Part shown: positions 33,730 through 45,287 of the stretch, one piece after another
Layout of the letters: each line of letters opens with the position of its first letter
How positions within the stretch are numbered: the stretch's first letter is position 1
Source of the DNA: Musa acuminata AAA Group
Taxonomy: Eukaryota; Streptophyta; Magnoliopsida; Zingiberales; Musaceae
Direction of reading: 5' to 3'
Length of the DNA stretch: 64,000 nt
Assembly (NCBI RefSeq): GCF_036884655.1
Contig: NC_088345.1
Coordinates: 32,486,001-32,550,000, forward strand
Notes under the pieces: model-generated
The model's input: only the letters and a program-made list of their open reading frames with translations
Told to the model about the DNA's origin: nothing
Databases searched by the model: none
Position numbers and translations under genes: made by a program

Positions 33730-34847
33730 ATTTGTTTAATTTCATTTTCGGACTTTCTTGATTCTTTGATCACTCATTTAAATTCTGTGCTTATAATTTT
33801 ATGATGAGAATTTTACTTGATTGTGTGCTTCAATAACATGTTCACATTAGAAAGTTTGTAAAAAGTTTCTATGATCATGCAATATCATGTTTATCTTCAT
33901 GATTGTGATTGAAAAGCTATGACAAAACATGTCCGAATGCATGATTTTGTTGTATTTCTCTTTCGGACTTAATGTATTTCTTGAATGGAGCTTTTATAAG
34001 CCTATGCCATATTAAAGCTATTTTATATCCATGCTCCATCACTTAATCATTTTTTATACATGAAATTAATTGACAAATATATCTCTAATAAATTTATCTC
34101 TTGTAAATTTTTTATTGAGAAATGGATTTGATGTAATGACTCTTTCACATGAATTCCTTCTTGATGAAGGAAGATTTTTTTTTAGATGAACACTTGCAAG
34201 GATTTAATTTCACATGTATATCTTGATCCCGTGAAAAATGAGCATGAGTTAATGAAACTCTTTCATTCAGTTTTAACATCATTTAAAGTTGGTTCTCAAT
34301 GGTTTTTACCTTCCTTCTTTCCTTTTTCATGCAAAGTTTTGATGATAAGTAAAAGGAAAGAAGTTAATGAATGATATCATGTCATGAATACTTGAAAAAT
34401 AATTTGTATGAATTTATTTACAAGTTGAAAAATGACATGAATTTTTACCACACTTGCATATATTATTGAATCGTTCTCCTTTTTGTTGATGATAAAGGGG
34501 GAGAAATATGTGGTAAATTGATGATAAATGTATGCAATTTTACACTTGAAATGTTTGTATTATGATAAGATATCTAGAGCTTAATTTGAAATATTACAAA
34601 TTGATATCTTGTCATAGAATGAATTGCTATGATTGCTATCCTTTATATTTGAAAAATAAGACTTGAAAATGGATATCATGCCTTGACATCATTTTCAGAA
34701 AGTTACATCATGATAGGAATCATGATGGGTGTATTGATTTCAGAAAATTACTTCATGATAGGAATCATGATGGGTGACTTTTCTCAAGTATGGCATATAG
34801 ATATAGGGAGTTAAGGTTAACTCCGTCATCAATTGATTGTCATCATC
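33730..34847 (+). other. 3' non-coding region of F
   Basis: No credible ORF and no env-position ORF. Extra polypurine tract AAAGGGGGAGAAA at 34494-34506; otherwise AT-rich with ATCATGATAGGAATCATGATGGG given twice (34692, 34752). Confidence 0.65.
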
Positions 34848-34860
34848 AAAAAAGGGGAGA
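34848..34860 (+). other. Polypurine tract of F
   Basis: AAAAAAGGGGAGA next to the 3' LTR. Confidence 0.8.
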
Positions 34861-35365
34861 TTGTTGAATCTCATATTTTGATGATGAAGTCAATTGTCAT
34901 TTGTTTATCTAATCTATATATTGGGAAAAGTATGCATGATTAACTACGATGACAGTAAGACATGCAGCAGGTGTTATACCGAAGTCAAGATCAAGATCAC
35001 GTTGGGAGTCCGAGAGTTCGTCGGAAGTCCGGGCGTTCGTCGGAAGTCCAAGAGCTTGTCATAGAAGCTCGTCGAAACTCGCCAAGAAGATCATCGTGAA
35101 GTCCAGGAGCTTGCCGAGAGTCCACCGGAGTATCGCCGAGGGTTCATTGGATGTTTGCCGGAAGTTCGTCGGAAGCTCGCCGGAAGAAGCGATTGATGCA
35201 CCGGAACACGAATTGTAGTAATGATGTCTTAATTGTCGTAGTTAGAGTGTAGATTAAGTTAGGATTGGAAGGTGATCCCACTAACTTAATCAGGAGCCAA
35301 TTGGACCCTTAATAGACCCAAATTGGGTCGAATGGAACAGCCCATTCGATCCTTGAAATCTTGGT

Positions 35366-35640
35366 CGACGGTGGCAACGCTAGGGCCGGCAATGGCACCG
35401 CCTGGGAGACTCAGTCTCCCAAGATTTCTGGGCGATAGTACCGCCCCTATCAGGCGGTGGTACCGCTTGTAGTTTTTGTTACCAATAGTGGTACCGCCCC
35501 TTTTAGGCGATGGTACTGCTTGAGCTCGGTCTTCGAGCACTGTCAGGCAGTAGTACCACCCAGACTGAGCGGTAGTACTGCCCAGTGCCCGATGATAGGT
35601 GGCAGTACCACCTAGTAATGGCGACGGTACTACCAAGACC
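35366..35640. repeat. LTR minisatellite, GGTACCGCC type (F, 3' LTR)
   Basis: About ten degenerate units GGCGGTGGTACCGCC / GGCAGTAGTACCACC, spaced 20-30 bp; the F 5' copy is at 22328-22610. Confidence 0.75.
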
Positions 35641-35694
35641 TCGGAAATCCAGGAATAGATACTTTTATGCTCCATTTTTGAACTCATTGGGGTT

Positions 35695-35702
35695 TATAAA
35701 TA
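35695..35702 (+). promoter_or_regulatory. LTR TATA box (F, 3' LTR)
   Basis: TATAAATA in GGTTTATAAATACCCC. Confidence 0.68.
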
Positions 35703-36373
35703 CCCCACCCTTTCCTGTATGCAAGGGCACCGAAATCTTAACATTATCTTGAGTCTTTGAGGCCTTAAATTATTGTAAAAGCTAGAGTTCTTCTCCTTCT
35801 TTCTAAGTGTTGAGATCATCCAAGAGATGAGTGAAAACTTGTAAGGGTTGTTTCCTAAGCCTGTCAAAAGGAGAAAAGCTGTAAAAGTGTAGTTAGCCTT
35901 CGCCTATTGAAGGAAGGCCTCTAGTAGACGCCAATGATATCGTCGGAGGAGGAAGCCGATAGTGGATGTAGGTCACGTTGACCAAACCACTCTAAAATCT
36001 CGGTTTGCATTTATTTTGAGCATCTTTCCTTTATAGCAAACTGCCTCTCCTCCTTACTATGCTTTAAATACATCTACATTCACTTTGACGTGAAACATCT
36101 TCCGAGATTGGTTTTCTACGAAGACTTTACGAAATCTATGTCTTTTCATTTATGTGATTTACATTGCTATAAATCACTTAGTCTTCATTTGCATTTTCGC
36201 TTAAGACTTCAAGCTCAAATTTCTTCCGAAACGAATTGAGTTGAGATCATTCTCATTGAATCAGCTTTAATCAAAACAAGGTTTTTTGAAATAGCAAAAG
36301 TTTTCCACTATACTAATTCACCTCCACTCCCCCCCCCCCCCCCTCTTAGTGCGCTCTTGATCCTAATAGTAAC

Positions 36374-36478
36374 ATCTTCCGTAATTGGTTTTCAACGTAC
36401 AAAGAATTTTTTAGAACTGACGTTTTTACTACTATACTAATTCCCCCCCCCCCTCTTAGTGTCGACTCGTTCCTAACA
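36374..36478 (+). repeat. 5' LTR of G, right end
   Basis: ATCTTCCGTAATTGG... to ...GTTCCTAACA; the last 105 bp of the LTR that starts at 20419, separated by F. Confidence 0.85.
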
Positions 36479-36480
36479 GT

Positions 36481-36491
36481 TGGTATCAGAG
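36481..36491 (+). other. Primer binding site of G
   Basis: TGGTATCAGAG, then T instead of C; two bases after the LTR end. Confidence 0.8.
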
Positions 36492-36528
36492 TTTTATGAT
36501 TTCTCATTTGGTTTAACACCCAAGAGAA

Positions 36529-37476
36529 ATGACTCTTTTCAGCTTTCAAGAGGGTCACTCTCTCATTCGTCCTCCCTTGTTCAATGGGACGGACTACATA
36601 TATTGGAAAACTCGAATGAGAGTTTTCCTACTTTCGTTGGATTTAAATTTATGGAATATTATTGAAAATGGTTTTTGAAGGTCTTCTACTCTAATAAAAG
36701 AATGAAATGATTTGGAGAAGAAAAATGTTTTCCTTAAATGCTAGGGCTATGAACGCTCTATTTTGCACCTTAGACAAAAACAAGTTTAATCGGATTTCTA
36801 TGTTTGCGAAACGACTTTCGATATTTGGCACATTCTTGAAACCACACATGAATGCACTAGTAGAGTAAAAGTTTCGAAGATTAATCTTTTAATGCATGAC
36901 TTCGAATTATTTTATATGAAACCAAGTGAAACCATTGGAGACATGTACAACCATTTTATGGATGTCATCAATGGTTTAAAAGCACTTGGTAGAAGTATTT
37001 TGGATTTTGAACTTATAAACAAAATTTTACGTTATCTTAATAAGAGTTGGGATCCAGAAGTAACTGTAATACAAGAGGCAAAAGATCTTAATAATTTTTC
37101 ACTTGAAGAACTTTTTGGTTCATTAATGACATATGAAATAGCGCACAATACACAAAACGAACTTGAGAACCACCTTCCAAAGAATAGGAAGGATTTTAGA
37201 CTTAGAACAATTGAAAACCACTCGAGCATAAGCTCAAGTGATGGTAAACTTGAACTCATCACTATGAAATTTAAAAAGTTCATAAAATAAAAATTAAAGA
37301 ACAAAAAGAACGTAACTATTTGCTATGAATGCAAGAAGAGGGAAGTACCTCAGGATGAAACGAGTGCATCCGAAGACAAGGAGCCAACCAACAAAGGCAA
37401 GGTGGAAAACTACGCCTTAACGACTTTCGACAATGAGGTAACTAAAACCCCTTTGCCTTATTTCGAAATTACATAA
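36529..37476 (+). pseudogene. gag: Short gag pseudogene of element G
   Basis: Starts MTLFSFQEGHSLIRPP at 36529 and ends LPYFEIT at 37476. Broken by a TGA after IIENGF (36677), frameshifts near 36700 and 36800, and a TAA after KKFIK (37288). The middle 36892-37290 is open. Near the end it keeps the first half of a zinc knuckle (CYECKK), followed at once by REVPQDETSASEDKEPTNKGKVENYALTTFD. The GHYKSDC half seen in A and D is therefore missing. Oldest-looking copy of the short-gag class. Confidence 0.85.
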
Positions 37477-39879
37477 TGCTTTTCATGAATTATTTTTAAT
37501 TTAGTATGATTATTTTTCTTAAAAATTATATGTTCAATAATATAATGAAAATGCTAAAAAATTAGGATTATGCTTATCTTTCTAGTAATTTTGAAAATGA
37601 TCATGAAAATTATTTATTTTATGATAAACAAACAAAATGATTTTGATTAAAAATGTCTTATAAAATCATGCTTGATGTTTTAATGATGCAATAATGCAAT
37701 AAAATGTTAAATATAAATCTAATGCTTGTACACTTAACAAGATTAATCATATTGTTTCTCAATTTTGATTGAAGATGCTCTATGATTAATGAAATCATGT
37801 TTGATTTGAAGCAATATCATGCTTAATGAGTTTATCTTTCGAAATTATGTATGATGATTCTTGCGATTTATGAATTATCGATTTTTACTATAATGAAAGT
37901 GGCTTTTTGGTTTAAAAAAAAAAGATACATGATTTTTTTTGAAAAGGGCATGCTTCTACGAAATCAATCTTATGAATTGAAATACCAAAAGAAGAAAGCT
38001 TTCTTCTTGCAAAATTTCTCTACTTTATCGACTTTTCAGAAAGGAGAGACTAATGAAGCTATCTTTTTTTTTTAATCTCTTGAAAATGATTTTGATTTGA
38101 CGATTTGAATTTGAATGAGTTTTATCTTGATTTCTTGGAATTACTTCAGATTTTTTTTAATCAAGATCTCTTCTTTGTACTCCTATGATTTTTCTTGGCA
38201 TTTTACTAAAGAGGAGATTTTCTATATGAATCATAAGATTGAAATCTTTTTCTCCTATGTTTCCTTTTGTGATTTACTAAAGAGAATATCTTTTTCGAAA
38301 TTCATGACTTACAATTTTATTTGAATATCTTTTATTATTTGATCTCCTAAGATTTCTTTTTTAATATTTAAGAGGAGATTTGTCAAAATGAATCATGTCT
38401 TTTGGTATTCACATGATATGATTTTTTGGCTTTATATACCTTGTATTCTTGAAGTATATCTCATCACCTAATTCTTCTTGATATTCTTCATGTGATGATA
38501 TGAATGCATGAAATACTCATGATATTGTTTTGATGCTCTAAAATGATATAAATTTGCTAGCTTATTAGTATCATATATGATATGGTGATTGATTTATTTT
38601 TAGTATCATGCATAGAGTAAGGATGATATGTAAAGTTTTAAAATTATGCATGTTGTAAATTGAAACTATAATGATGCATAAGCATATTGAAATAATGATT
38701 GAAATATTGATGTAATTATGAATGGTGATTTGATATTATGCATGCAATACTTTAACTTATGATAATGATGCATGCAATGATAAAATATTCATGATGAAAA
38801 ATTGTTTTGACATTCATAACTTGATTTTTCATATTTGTTATTCATCCTTTGTCATGATTTGAAAATTATTGTAAAGGAAAAAAGAGGTACAAAATTATAT
38901 TATTTCCTTCTTTTTGACAATGACAAAGGGAGAGATAGCTAGCTTGCACAAGTCAAGAAGATGCAAAAGATACTAAACTTGCACATCTACCAAAATGTAC
39001 AAACTTACAAAACTCAAGAAATATTGCTAGCTTGCATGATGATATATAGAGAAAGAATTGCTAGAAACGCAAAAATGCTAGCTTGCACGTTTTAAGTAGA
39101 TGCAAAAACACACTATCTTGCATATATCAAAAGGTGTAAAAAAGTTTAAAAAAAACTCACTAGCTTGCATAATGCAAAACTTGTTAGCTTGCTTCATGTA
39201 AAACATTATATCTTGCTAGCTTATTATCTCACATTATTTTTTTAAAACTTACTAGCCTTCATACTTCAAAGAGAAGTAACACTTGTCAAATTGCTAGCTT
39301 GTATGTTATAAAATAATGTAAAATTTTGCTAGCTTGCACTTTGCAAAGGAAGCAAAAATAGCACTTCTCAAAAGAGAAGAAAGAGCTTGCTATCTTGAAC
39401 ATCACTATCTTGTCTATCTCAAGAAGTAAAACTTGCAACTTGCACTTTGCAATAAGAAGCAAGAATCGCTATCTTACACACTTCAACAAGAAAGCTATTT
39501 TGCATTTGCTTTCAAAATTTTTGCTAGCTTGTATGTTGTAAACTTGCTATCTTACTACCTTGCATATCTAAAACTTGATAGTTTGCATGTTCTAATATGA
39601 TGTGGCACTTACTAAATTTTCTAGCTTGCATGATGATTAAACTTGAGATTTATTATGCAATGATTTGAGCTATAATATCTCAAACACTTGATATTTGGAC
39701 CTCTCCTTTTTGTTGATGACAAAGGGGGAGAAGTATAATGATGTTATAAATAAGTTTATGATAACATGTTGCTTGGATTTTTAAATCCAAGAGTTCTATT
39801 AATATGGCATATTGATGGGAGAGTTTGGTTAAACTATGGGAGTTTGTTTAAACTCTGTCATCAATTGGTTGTCATCAAC
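37477..39879 (+). other. 3' non-coding region of G
   Basis: AT-rich, no ORF of note. TTGCTAGCTTGCA-type repeats fill about 38935-39640, bracketed by polypurine-like tracts at 38924-38935 and 39721-39731. Confidence 0.7.
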
Positions 39880-39892
39880 AAAAAGGGGGAGA
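39880..39892 (+). other. Polypurine tract of G
   Basis: AAAAAGGGGGAGA adjoining the 3' LTR. Confidence 0.84.
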
Positions 39893-39893
39893 T

Positions 39894-40235
39894 TGTTGAA
39901 TCTCATATTTTGATGATGAAACCAATTAATAAGTGTTTATGATTTGATCTACATTTTGAGTGACGCAGGATGCTTCGATCAAGGAGAAACAATTAAAGCA
40001 GGAAGAATCATGTTGGGCCAAAGGAAAACATGTCAGAAGATTGGACGTCGCACCGAAGGATTGGTCGATATAACGGTAGAAGGCTTCGGTCCATGGATTC
40101 GAGCATCGGGCCAAGAAGAGCAGATATTACGCCAAGGATATCGGAGTTGCGGAGGTCAACTAGCCGATTGGGAAATAGGTCGTAAGAGAGGATGATGCGT
40201 CGAAGAATCAGACAAAGCGTCGATGGACCAATAAC
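39894..40235 (+). repeat. 3' LTR of G, left part
   Basis: TGTTGAATCTCATATTTTG... to GGACCAATAAC, where H begins. Last 5 bases (ATAAC) are the left target duplication of H; the right copy ATGAT is at 62786-62790. Confidence 0.84.
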
Positions 40236-40620
40236 TATTGAATCTCGAATTTTGATGATGAAACCCATCAATATGTGTTTATGTTTTAATCTGCGTTTTG
40301 AGTGACGTAGGATGCTTCGATCAGGATGAGACAATTAAAGTAGGAAGAATCAAGTTGGGCCGGAGGAACATGTCAGAAGATTGGACGTTAGGTCGATGGA
40401 TCGGTCGACGTATCGACGGGCCATGGATTCGGGCATCAGGGCAAGAAGAGAGGAGATTGTGCAAAGGATATCGGAGTTGTGGAGTCAACTGGCCAATTGG
40501 GCAATAGGCCGCAAGAGAGGATGATGCGCCGAAGAATCGGATGAAGCATCGAGGGACCAATGACATGCCGGACAACTTGATTAGATGCTTAGGATTAATT
40601 GTCTAGATCGAAGTGTGTTT
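40236..40620 (+). repeat. 5' LTR of H, left part
   Basis: Matches 54378-54609 and 61411-61570; broken at GTGTGTTT by element D. Confidence 0.85.
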
Positions 40621-40745
40621 TGTTAGGATCAAGAGCACTAAGAGGGGGGGGGTGAATTAGTGCAGCGGAAATCTTATAATAATTTAAAAACCAAAAGCTG
40701 CGTTCGTTCAAAAACTATTATGATGCAAAAGCAAATTCTCAGTTT

Positions 40746-41056
40746 GTATCTAAGTGCAGTTTGCGTCTAAGCGCAGATTGCGTTTAAGCGCAGTTTTGCG
40801 TCTAAGCGCAGTTTTGCGTCTAAGCGCAGTTTTGCGTCTAAACTCAGATTTACGTCTAAATGCAGATTTACGTCTAAACGCAGATTTACGTCTAAACGCA
40901 GTTTTACGTCTAAACGCAGTTTTACGTCTAAACGCAGTTTTACGTCTAAACGCAGATTTACGTCTAAACGCAGTTTTACGTCTAAACGCAGTTTTACGTC
41001 TAAACGCAGATTTACGTCTAAACGCAGTTTTACGTCTAGACGCAGATTTACGTCCA
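40746..41056. repeat. 18-bp tandem array in D 3' LTR
   Basis: About 17 units of ACGTCTAAACGCAG(TTTT/ATTT). Period 18 keeps frames open on both strands, producing spurious repetitive ORFs. One unit fewer than the 5' LTR copy. Confidence 0.93.
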
Positions 41057-41775
41057 AACTTTGAAACTCGTTTGTATACTCGCAGAAGGCAGTATGCAGT
41101 TGAAATCAAGACGTAAACGTGAACTGAAATCTGATGATTGAGCGAGGAAAGCCGATTTGCGTCTGAATGCAGTTTTACGTCTAAATGTTGAAACTCGTTC
41201 GTAAAATCGTAGAGGACAGATTGCAGTTATTAATAGGATTAAAATGTAAGCGTAAACTGCAAAGAAGCTCGTTCGTAAAAGCACGGAAAACAGTTCTGCA
41301 GAATCAAACGAAAACGTAAACTGTAATGTATGAAAATACGAGTTTACGTCTGAATGCAGATTTGGAAGAACAGCACTTAGAACTTGTTCGTGAAAGCGCA
41401 GAGAGCAGTAGTGATGAGGGAGGTTTGCAGTAATGATAAAGTGCTCGAAAATAAACGCAAACCAGAGATTTAGAGTGGTTCGGTCAGCCTTGACCTACTC
41501 CACTTTTGGCTTCCTCCACCGATGAGGTTGCCGACGTCAACTAGGTGCCTTCCTTCAATGGGCGAAGGCCAAACTTCCCTCTTACAATTTCTCTCCTTTT
41601 GACAGGCTTAGGAGACAACCTTTACAGACCTTTTTCTCCTCACTTTACAATTGAAAACTTGAAGAACAGAAGGAGGAGACTTAAAGGCTTTACAACACTT
41701 TTGAGCTCTTAGGATCACAGAAAAGATCAAGATTTCGGTATAGGTCTGTATATTTTCAGTGCTGAATGGGTGGGG

Positions 41776-41783
41776 TATTTATA
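41776..41783 (-). promoter_or_regulatory. LTR TATA box (D, 3' LTR)
   Basis: Minus TATAAATA in GGCCTATAAATACCCC. Confidence 0.7.
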
Positions 41784-41851
41784 GGCCCCAACCCAATTCA
41801 AAATCCGAGCTCAAAACGATCAAATCGATCAAATCCCAGAATTCTGGGATC

Positions 41852-42425
41852 AGGCGGTTGCACCTCTTGACTGGAGAGGTGGCACCGCCTGGCAGAGCTC
41901 GAAGACTGAGCTCTGCCGATTGCTTCTCTCTGCCAGAGCTCGAAGACTGAGCTCGATGGTTGCATCACCTGGCAGAGCTCGAAGACTGAGCTTGGTGATT
42001 GCATCACCTGGCAGAGCTCGAAACTGAGCTCGGTGGTTGCATCACCTGGCAGAGCTCCAAGCTGAGCTCAGGCTGATCCACCTCTCTGCCAGAGCTCGAA
42101 GACTGAGCTCGGTGATTGCATCACCTGGCAGAGCTCGAGACTGAGCTCAGGCTGATGCACCTCTCTGCCAGAGCTCGAAGACTGAGCTCGGTGGTTGCAT
42201 CGCCTGGCAGAGCTCGAAACTTGAGCTCTGGCGGTGCAACCTCTTGGCTGGGGCGGTTGCACCTCCCAGCCTCGCAGCCCTGGCGGTTGCACCTCCTGGC
42301 TGGGGCGGTTGCACCTCCCAACCCCACAGCCCAGGCGGTTGCACCTCCTGGTTGGGGCGGTTGCACCTCCCAACCCCACAGCCCAGGCGGTTGCACCTCC
42401 TGGCTGGGGCGGTTGCACCTCCTGG
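41852..42425. repeat. Composite minisatellite of D 3' LTR
   Basis: First about ten ~35-bp units carrying GCAGAGCTCGAAGACTGAGCTC with ATTGCATCACCTG spacers, then about six ~33-bp units of GGCGGTTGCACCTCC with CTGGCTGGG or CAACCCCACAGCCCA spacers. Confidence 0.88.
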
Positions 42426-42952
42426 TGCAATCAGGGTCCGAATGGTTCACTCCATTCGGCCCACTTTGAATCTTTTCAGGGGCCCAATTGCCCCAAGATT
42501 AAGCTAATGGGATCACCTCCCATTTTCATGCTTAATCATCATGCTAACTACGATTAACTCTTAAGACAACTTCTGCAGCTTTGCTCCGATGCGTCAATCG
42601 CTTCTTCCGGCGAGTTTCCTGCCAACTTCCGTCGATCAACTGATAACCCTCGGTGATCCTTCTGCGGACATCCGGCATACTCCTGGACTTTGCGATGATC
42701 CACTTGGCGAGTTCCGACGAGCTTCGCTTGGCAAGCTTCTGGACTTCTCGGATCTGTTCTCTCTGAACCTCCGACGACCGTCCGAACTTCCGTCGAACTC
42801 TCGAACTCCCAACGTGATCATGATCTTGACTCCGGCGCAACTCCTGCTGCTTGTCTTACTCTCATCGTAGTTAATCCTGCACACTTATCTCAACACATAG
42901 ATTAGATAACAAATGACAATTGACTTCATCATCAAAATCCGAGATTCAACAA

Positions 42953-42965
42953 TCTCCCCCTTTTT
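42953..42965 (-). other. Polypurine tract of D
   Basis: Minus AAAAAGGGGGAGA, one base from the 3' LTR. A further AAAGGGGGAGAAAA tract lies at 43453-43465. Confidence 0.86.
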
Positions 42966-44171
42966 GATGATGACAATCAATTGATAAAGGAGTTGTCCTT
43001 AACTCCCCCTATCTATATGCCATAGTTGAGATAAGTCAACCTTGAATTCAAGACCTAAGAATTCAAGTGACGTATTGATAAGTTAGATCAGTTAAACTTA
43101 TCAATGCTCCCATCATGATGCCTATCATGATGTATCTCTTCAAGAATTATGTCAAGGCATGACATACATCATCAAGTTTGTATGATAGTGTTTGTAACCA
43201 TTCATCATGTAATCATATAAAGCTACGAAGGACTTTTTACATGATGCTCACATTTGAGATTTTCTAGTAAGTTTGCATTTTCTTCACAATATCAAATCAA
43301 GATATGATGCAAACTATAGTACATGTTCACATATCTCTTGGTGATGCAAGGATGGCATAACATTGTTTATAGCATCACTCAAGTATTTGCAACTATGACA
43401 TAGATATGATTATGGCAGTTCAGCTATGACATAGTGTTTATCAATTCATATTTTTCTCCCCCTTTGTCATCAACAAAAAGCATGATAGCATTATCAAGCA
43501 TATAAAGGAAGTCATGACACATATATCTCTTTATTGTTTTTGCTTGACAGAGGAAAGTCATTTTCCAAAGAGTTTTCATAAGAGTGTACGGGAACATCCC
43601 ATTTTTAGCATACAACCCGAAAAATGAACTTCTTACATGCATTTGGTTAAAAATATTTGTCACATAATTTGCAACATGTTATTTGATCAAGCGTTGTCAA
43701 GGCATGTAATAGTAATAACATTCGAAAAATAATTTTGATGTAGTAACACAATTATTTCAAGTGCAGCATTATATCATATTGCATAGCAGGATTTTTATTT
43801 CAGCAAGTGTAGCATTGCATCACATGGTAAGATATCAGCTCGTATGATGCAAATTTTTGTTTGATACATGGCATGATAGCAATCATATTAGCAGTAGCAA
43901 CCATATCAATGTTATATTGCTGACTTATCAACTTACATTGGTATGTTGCTTCATATTTTCAAGGCATAGGCTTTTAAACCTTTTTAGTTTCAGTGCAAAA
44001 ACCGAGATAAACAACAAGAGATGTTTGCAAATATGCTTACACAGACAAAGATAACCATATCAGGGTAACATATGTACAGCATATCAGGTAACCATAAAGA
44101 CAAAGTCCTTCATGAATAACATAAGGAGTTTACAACATGTCATATCAAAAACATCAGATGTTTATACAAGC
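42966..44171 (-). other. 3' non-coding region of D
   Basis: AT-rich, no credible ORF; short ATGATGCAA-type words recur. The GCTAGCTTGC repeats of B, C, G and H are not evident here. Confidence 0.6.
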
Positions 44172-45287
44172 TTATTCATGAGGTGGAAGATTAAAGTGCC
44201 TAAGTAAAGAGTCAAATTGTCGATGGATTTGTTGTAGCTCGGTTAGGATTTGATCTTGTCGAAGTTCAAGCCGTTCTTGTCGTTGCTCAAATCGGTCCAT
44301 CCGAATCCCGATATCTTCGATGGATGATGTGTGAGTTTGCTCAACCGGATGTGTTTCCTCAAAGGGACAGATCGGAGGAGAGTGGGTACTCCTAAAGACT
44401 GGGGTTTCCGGCTCTGGTTCAGGTTCAGGCTGAGGGGGATCAGTTCTTCTAGGCATTCTAACCCAGTTACCGTTTCTATAGTGACATCTTAGTCGGTGAA
44501 GTAGATTTTTGTTTATTATGCTGAATCTATCTGATTTCATTACTTCTTCTTCTAGTGGTATTTGAATGTCGTAAGCTTTCATTATTCTAGTAATAATTCC
44601 ACCATATGGGAGCATCATATCTTTCGTAGATAATTCCAACATGTTTTGTTGGATCAGATACCCAAGACAAATGTCACGTTCTTTCATAATTAGGTACATA
44701 ATTCCTAATTCCAATTGACTCACTTCATCATGATGGTATTGCTTAGGAAGAATTATACTAGTCATGATATGATGAAGTATCTTAGTGTTAAAGGGCATTA
44801 GATGTTCACAACTTTTAGGAATAGATTCTACGTTAGGATTGGCAAGGATTGTTCCTAAGGCTTCAACGTAGGATGTTTCAATAGTTTTTTCATCCCATGA
44901 TCCTTTGAAGTAAAGTCCTATGCTTTTCATGGGAATACCTATCATATCACAAATGAATCTATCAGTGATTGAGATGTGTTGTCCTAAGAGATAGGTTGAT
45001 ATCCTTTCTTCATCATCTTTTTGCATGTTGTTATAAAACAATCTAACTAGTCTAGGATAAATGGGTTCGTTGATCTGCAAAATGGGAAGTAGATTTAGGT
45101 TTGCAAACCAATGGATAGTCTCTACATCTCTTAGTTCATTCAGATCTACGTATTTTCCCTTATTGATGCTTCTTAGTTCGAAGGAGAGAAATTTTTCAGC
45201 ATGGTTTTTGGAATCAAAAAGAGTGAGATCAAACTCTTCTACTACTCTCCTCTTTCCCTTGTCCCTTGAGGATCTTCTAGATCCCAT
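44172..45287 (-). CDS. ORF2: 371-residue accessory protein in env-like position
   Basis: Intact frame starting MGSRRSSRDKGKRRVV. A basic N-terminus (~1-16) is followed by a folded region (~30-280) with the segments YPRLVRLFYNNM, LGQHISITDRFICDMIGIP, EVSQLELGIMYLIMKE, MLPYGGIITRIM and NKNLLHRLRCHYRNGNW. A proline/acid run PPQPEPEPEPE comes next (~284-294), then a Q/E/R-rich C-terminus (~325-362) with a likely coiled coil. No signal peptide or clear membrane segment seen; no protease, RT or nuclease motif. Family resemblance (from memory): plant retroelement accessory proteins grouped as 'putative plant transposon protein' (PF20167). Sireviruses often carry an extra ORF in this place, called env-like. 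Function unknown. Element A has a decayed collinear copy. Confidence 0.85.
   Translation of the reverse strand: MGSRRSSRDKGKRRVVEEFDLTLFDSKNHAEKFLSFELRSINKGKYVDLNELRDVETIHWFANLNLLPILQINEPIYPRLVRLFYNNMQKDDEERISTYLLGQHISITDRFICDMIGIPMKSIGLYFKGSWDEKTIETSYVEALGTILANPNVESIPKSCEHLMPFNTKILHHIMTSIILPKQYHHDEVSQLELGIMYLIMKERDICLGYLIQQNMLELSTKDMMLPYGGIITRIMKAYDIQIPLEEEVMKSDRFSIINKNLLHRLRCHYRNGNWVRMPRRTDPPQPEPEPEPETPVFRSTHSPPICPFEETHPVEQTHTSSIEDIGIRMDRFEQRQERLELRQDQILTELQQIHRQFDSLLRHFNLPPHE

Larger units (their letters stand above)
21869..36368 (+). mobile_element. Element F: Sirevirus-type copia with pol remnants, split by C and E
   Basis: 5' LTR fragment 21869-22657, integrase end 22658-22889, [C], RT/RNase H 29276-30767, [E], RNase H end 33406-33729, 3' non-coding region, polypurine tract and 3' LTR 34862-36368. 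It is the only family member here with pol, and its LTRs belong to the same architecture as A and D. A deletion runs from the middle of the 5' LTR into integrase, removing primer site, gag and protease. Its target duplication is TTAAT (21864-21868) / GTAAC (36369-36373), each one base off the TTAAC seen uninterrupted in H's LTR. Dead element. Confidence 0.85.
34862..36368 (+). repeat. 3' LTR of F
   Basis: 1507 bp, TGTTGAATCTCA...GATCCTAATA (final CA changed to TA). Array GGTGGTACCGCC/GGTAGTACTGCC at 35366-35640; TATA 35695-35702; C-run at 36328-36343. Same architecture as A and D LTRs, without the extra ~300-bp module of B, C, G and H. Confidence 0.87.
40621..42951 (-). repeat. 3' LTR of D
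   Basis: 2331 bp, TGTTAGGATCAAGAGC... to ...GAGATTCAACA. Contains the 18-bp array, TATA at 41776-41783 and the GAGCTC / GGCGGTTGCACC arrays. Confidence 0.93.

Noticed and set aside
34862..36368. Treating F's 3' LTR and the adjacent 105-bp LTR end as a tandem LTR duplication
   Set aside because: The 105-bp piece completes the LTR that stops at 21868, with matching target duplication, so insertion of F into G's LTR explains it better.
40746..41056. CRISPR-like array
   Set aside because: Direct 18-bp tandem units without unique spacers, in a plant retrotransposon LTR.
40754..41116. Long repetitive ORFs on both strands (also 47810-48194) that look like leucine/arginine repeat proteins
   Set aside because: They result from an 18-bp tandem repeat, a multiple of three, that keeps all these frames open; no start context or homology.
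42116..42557. Several overlapping ORFs of 80-120 codons on both strands (also 49146-49585, 1299-1854, 8329-8768)
   Set aside because: Shadows of the LTR minisatellites; low-complexity translations with mutually overlapping frames.
44172..45287. Cut-and-paste DNA transposase, suggested by the family label 'putative plant transposon protein'
   Set aside because: No D-D-E/D motif or DNA-binding zinc finger visible, no terminal inverted repeats; it lies inside an LTR element in the sense direction.
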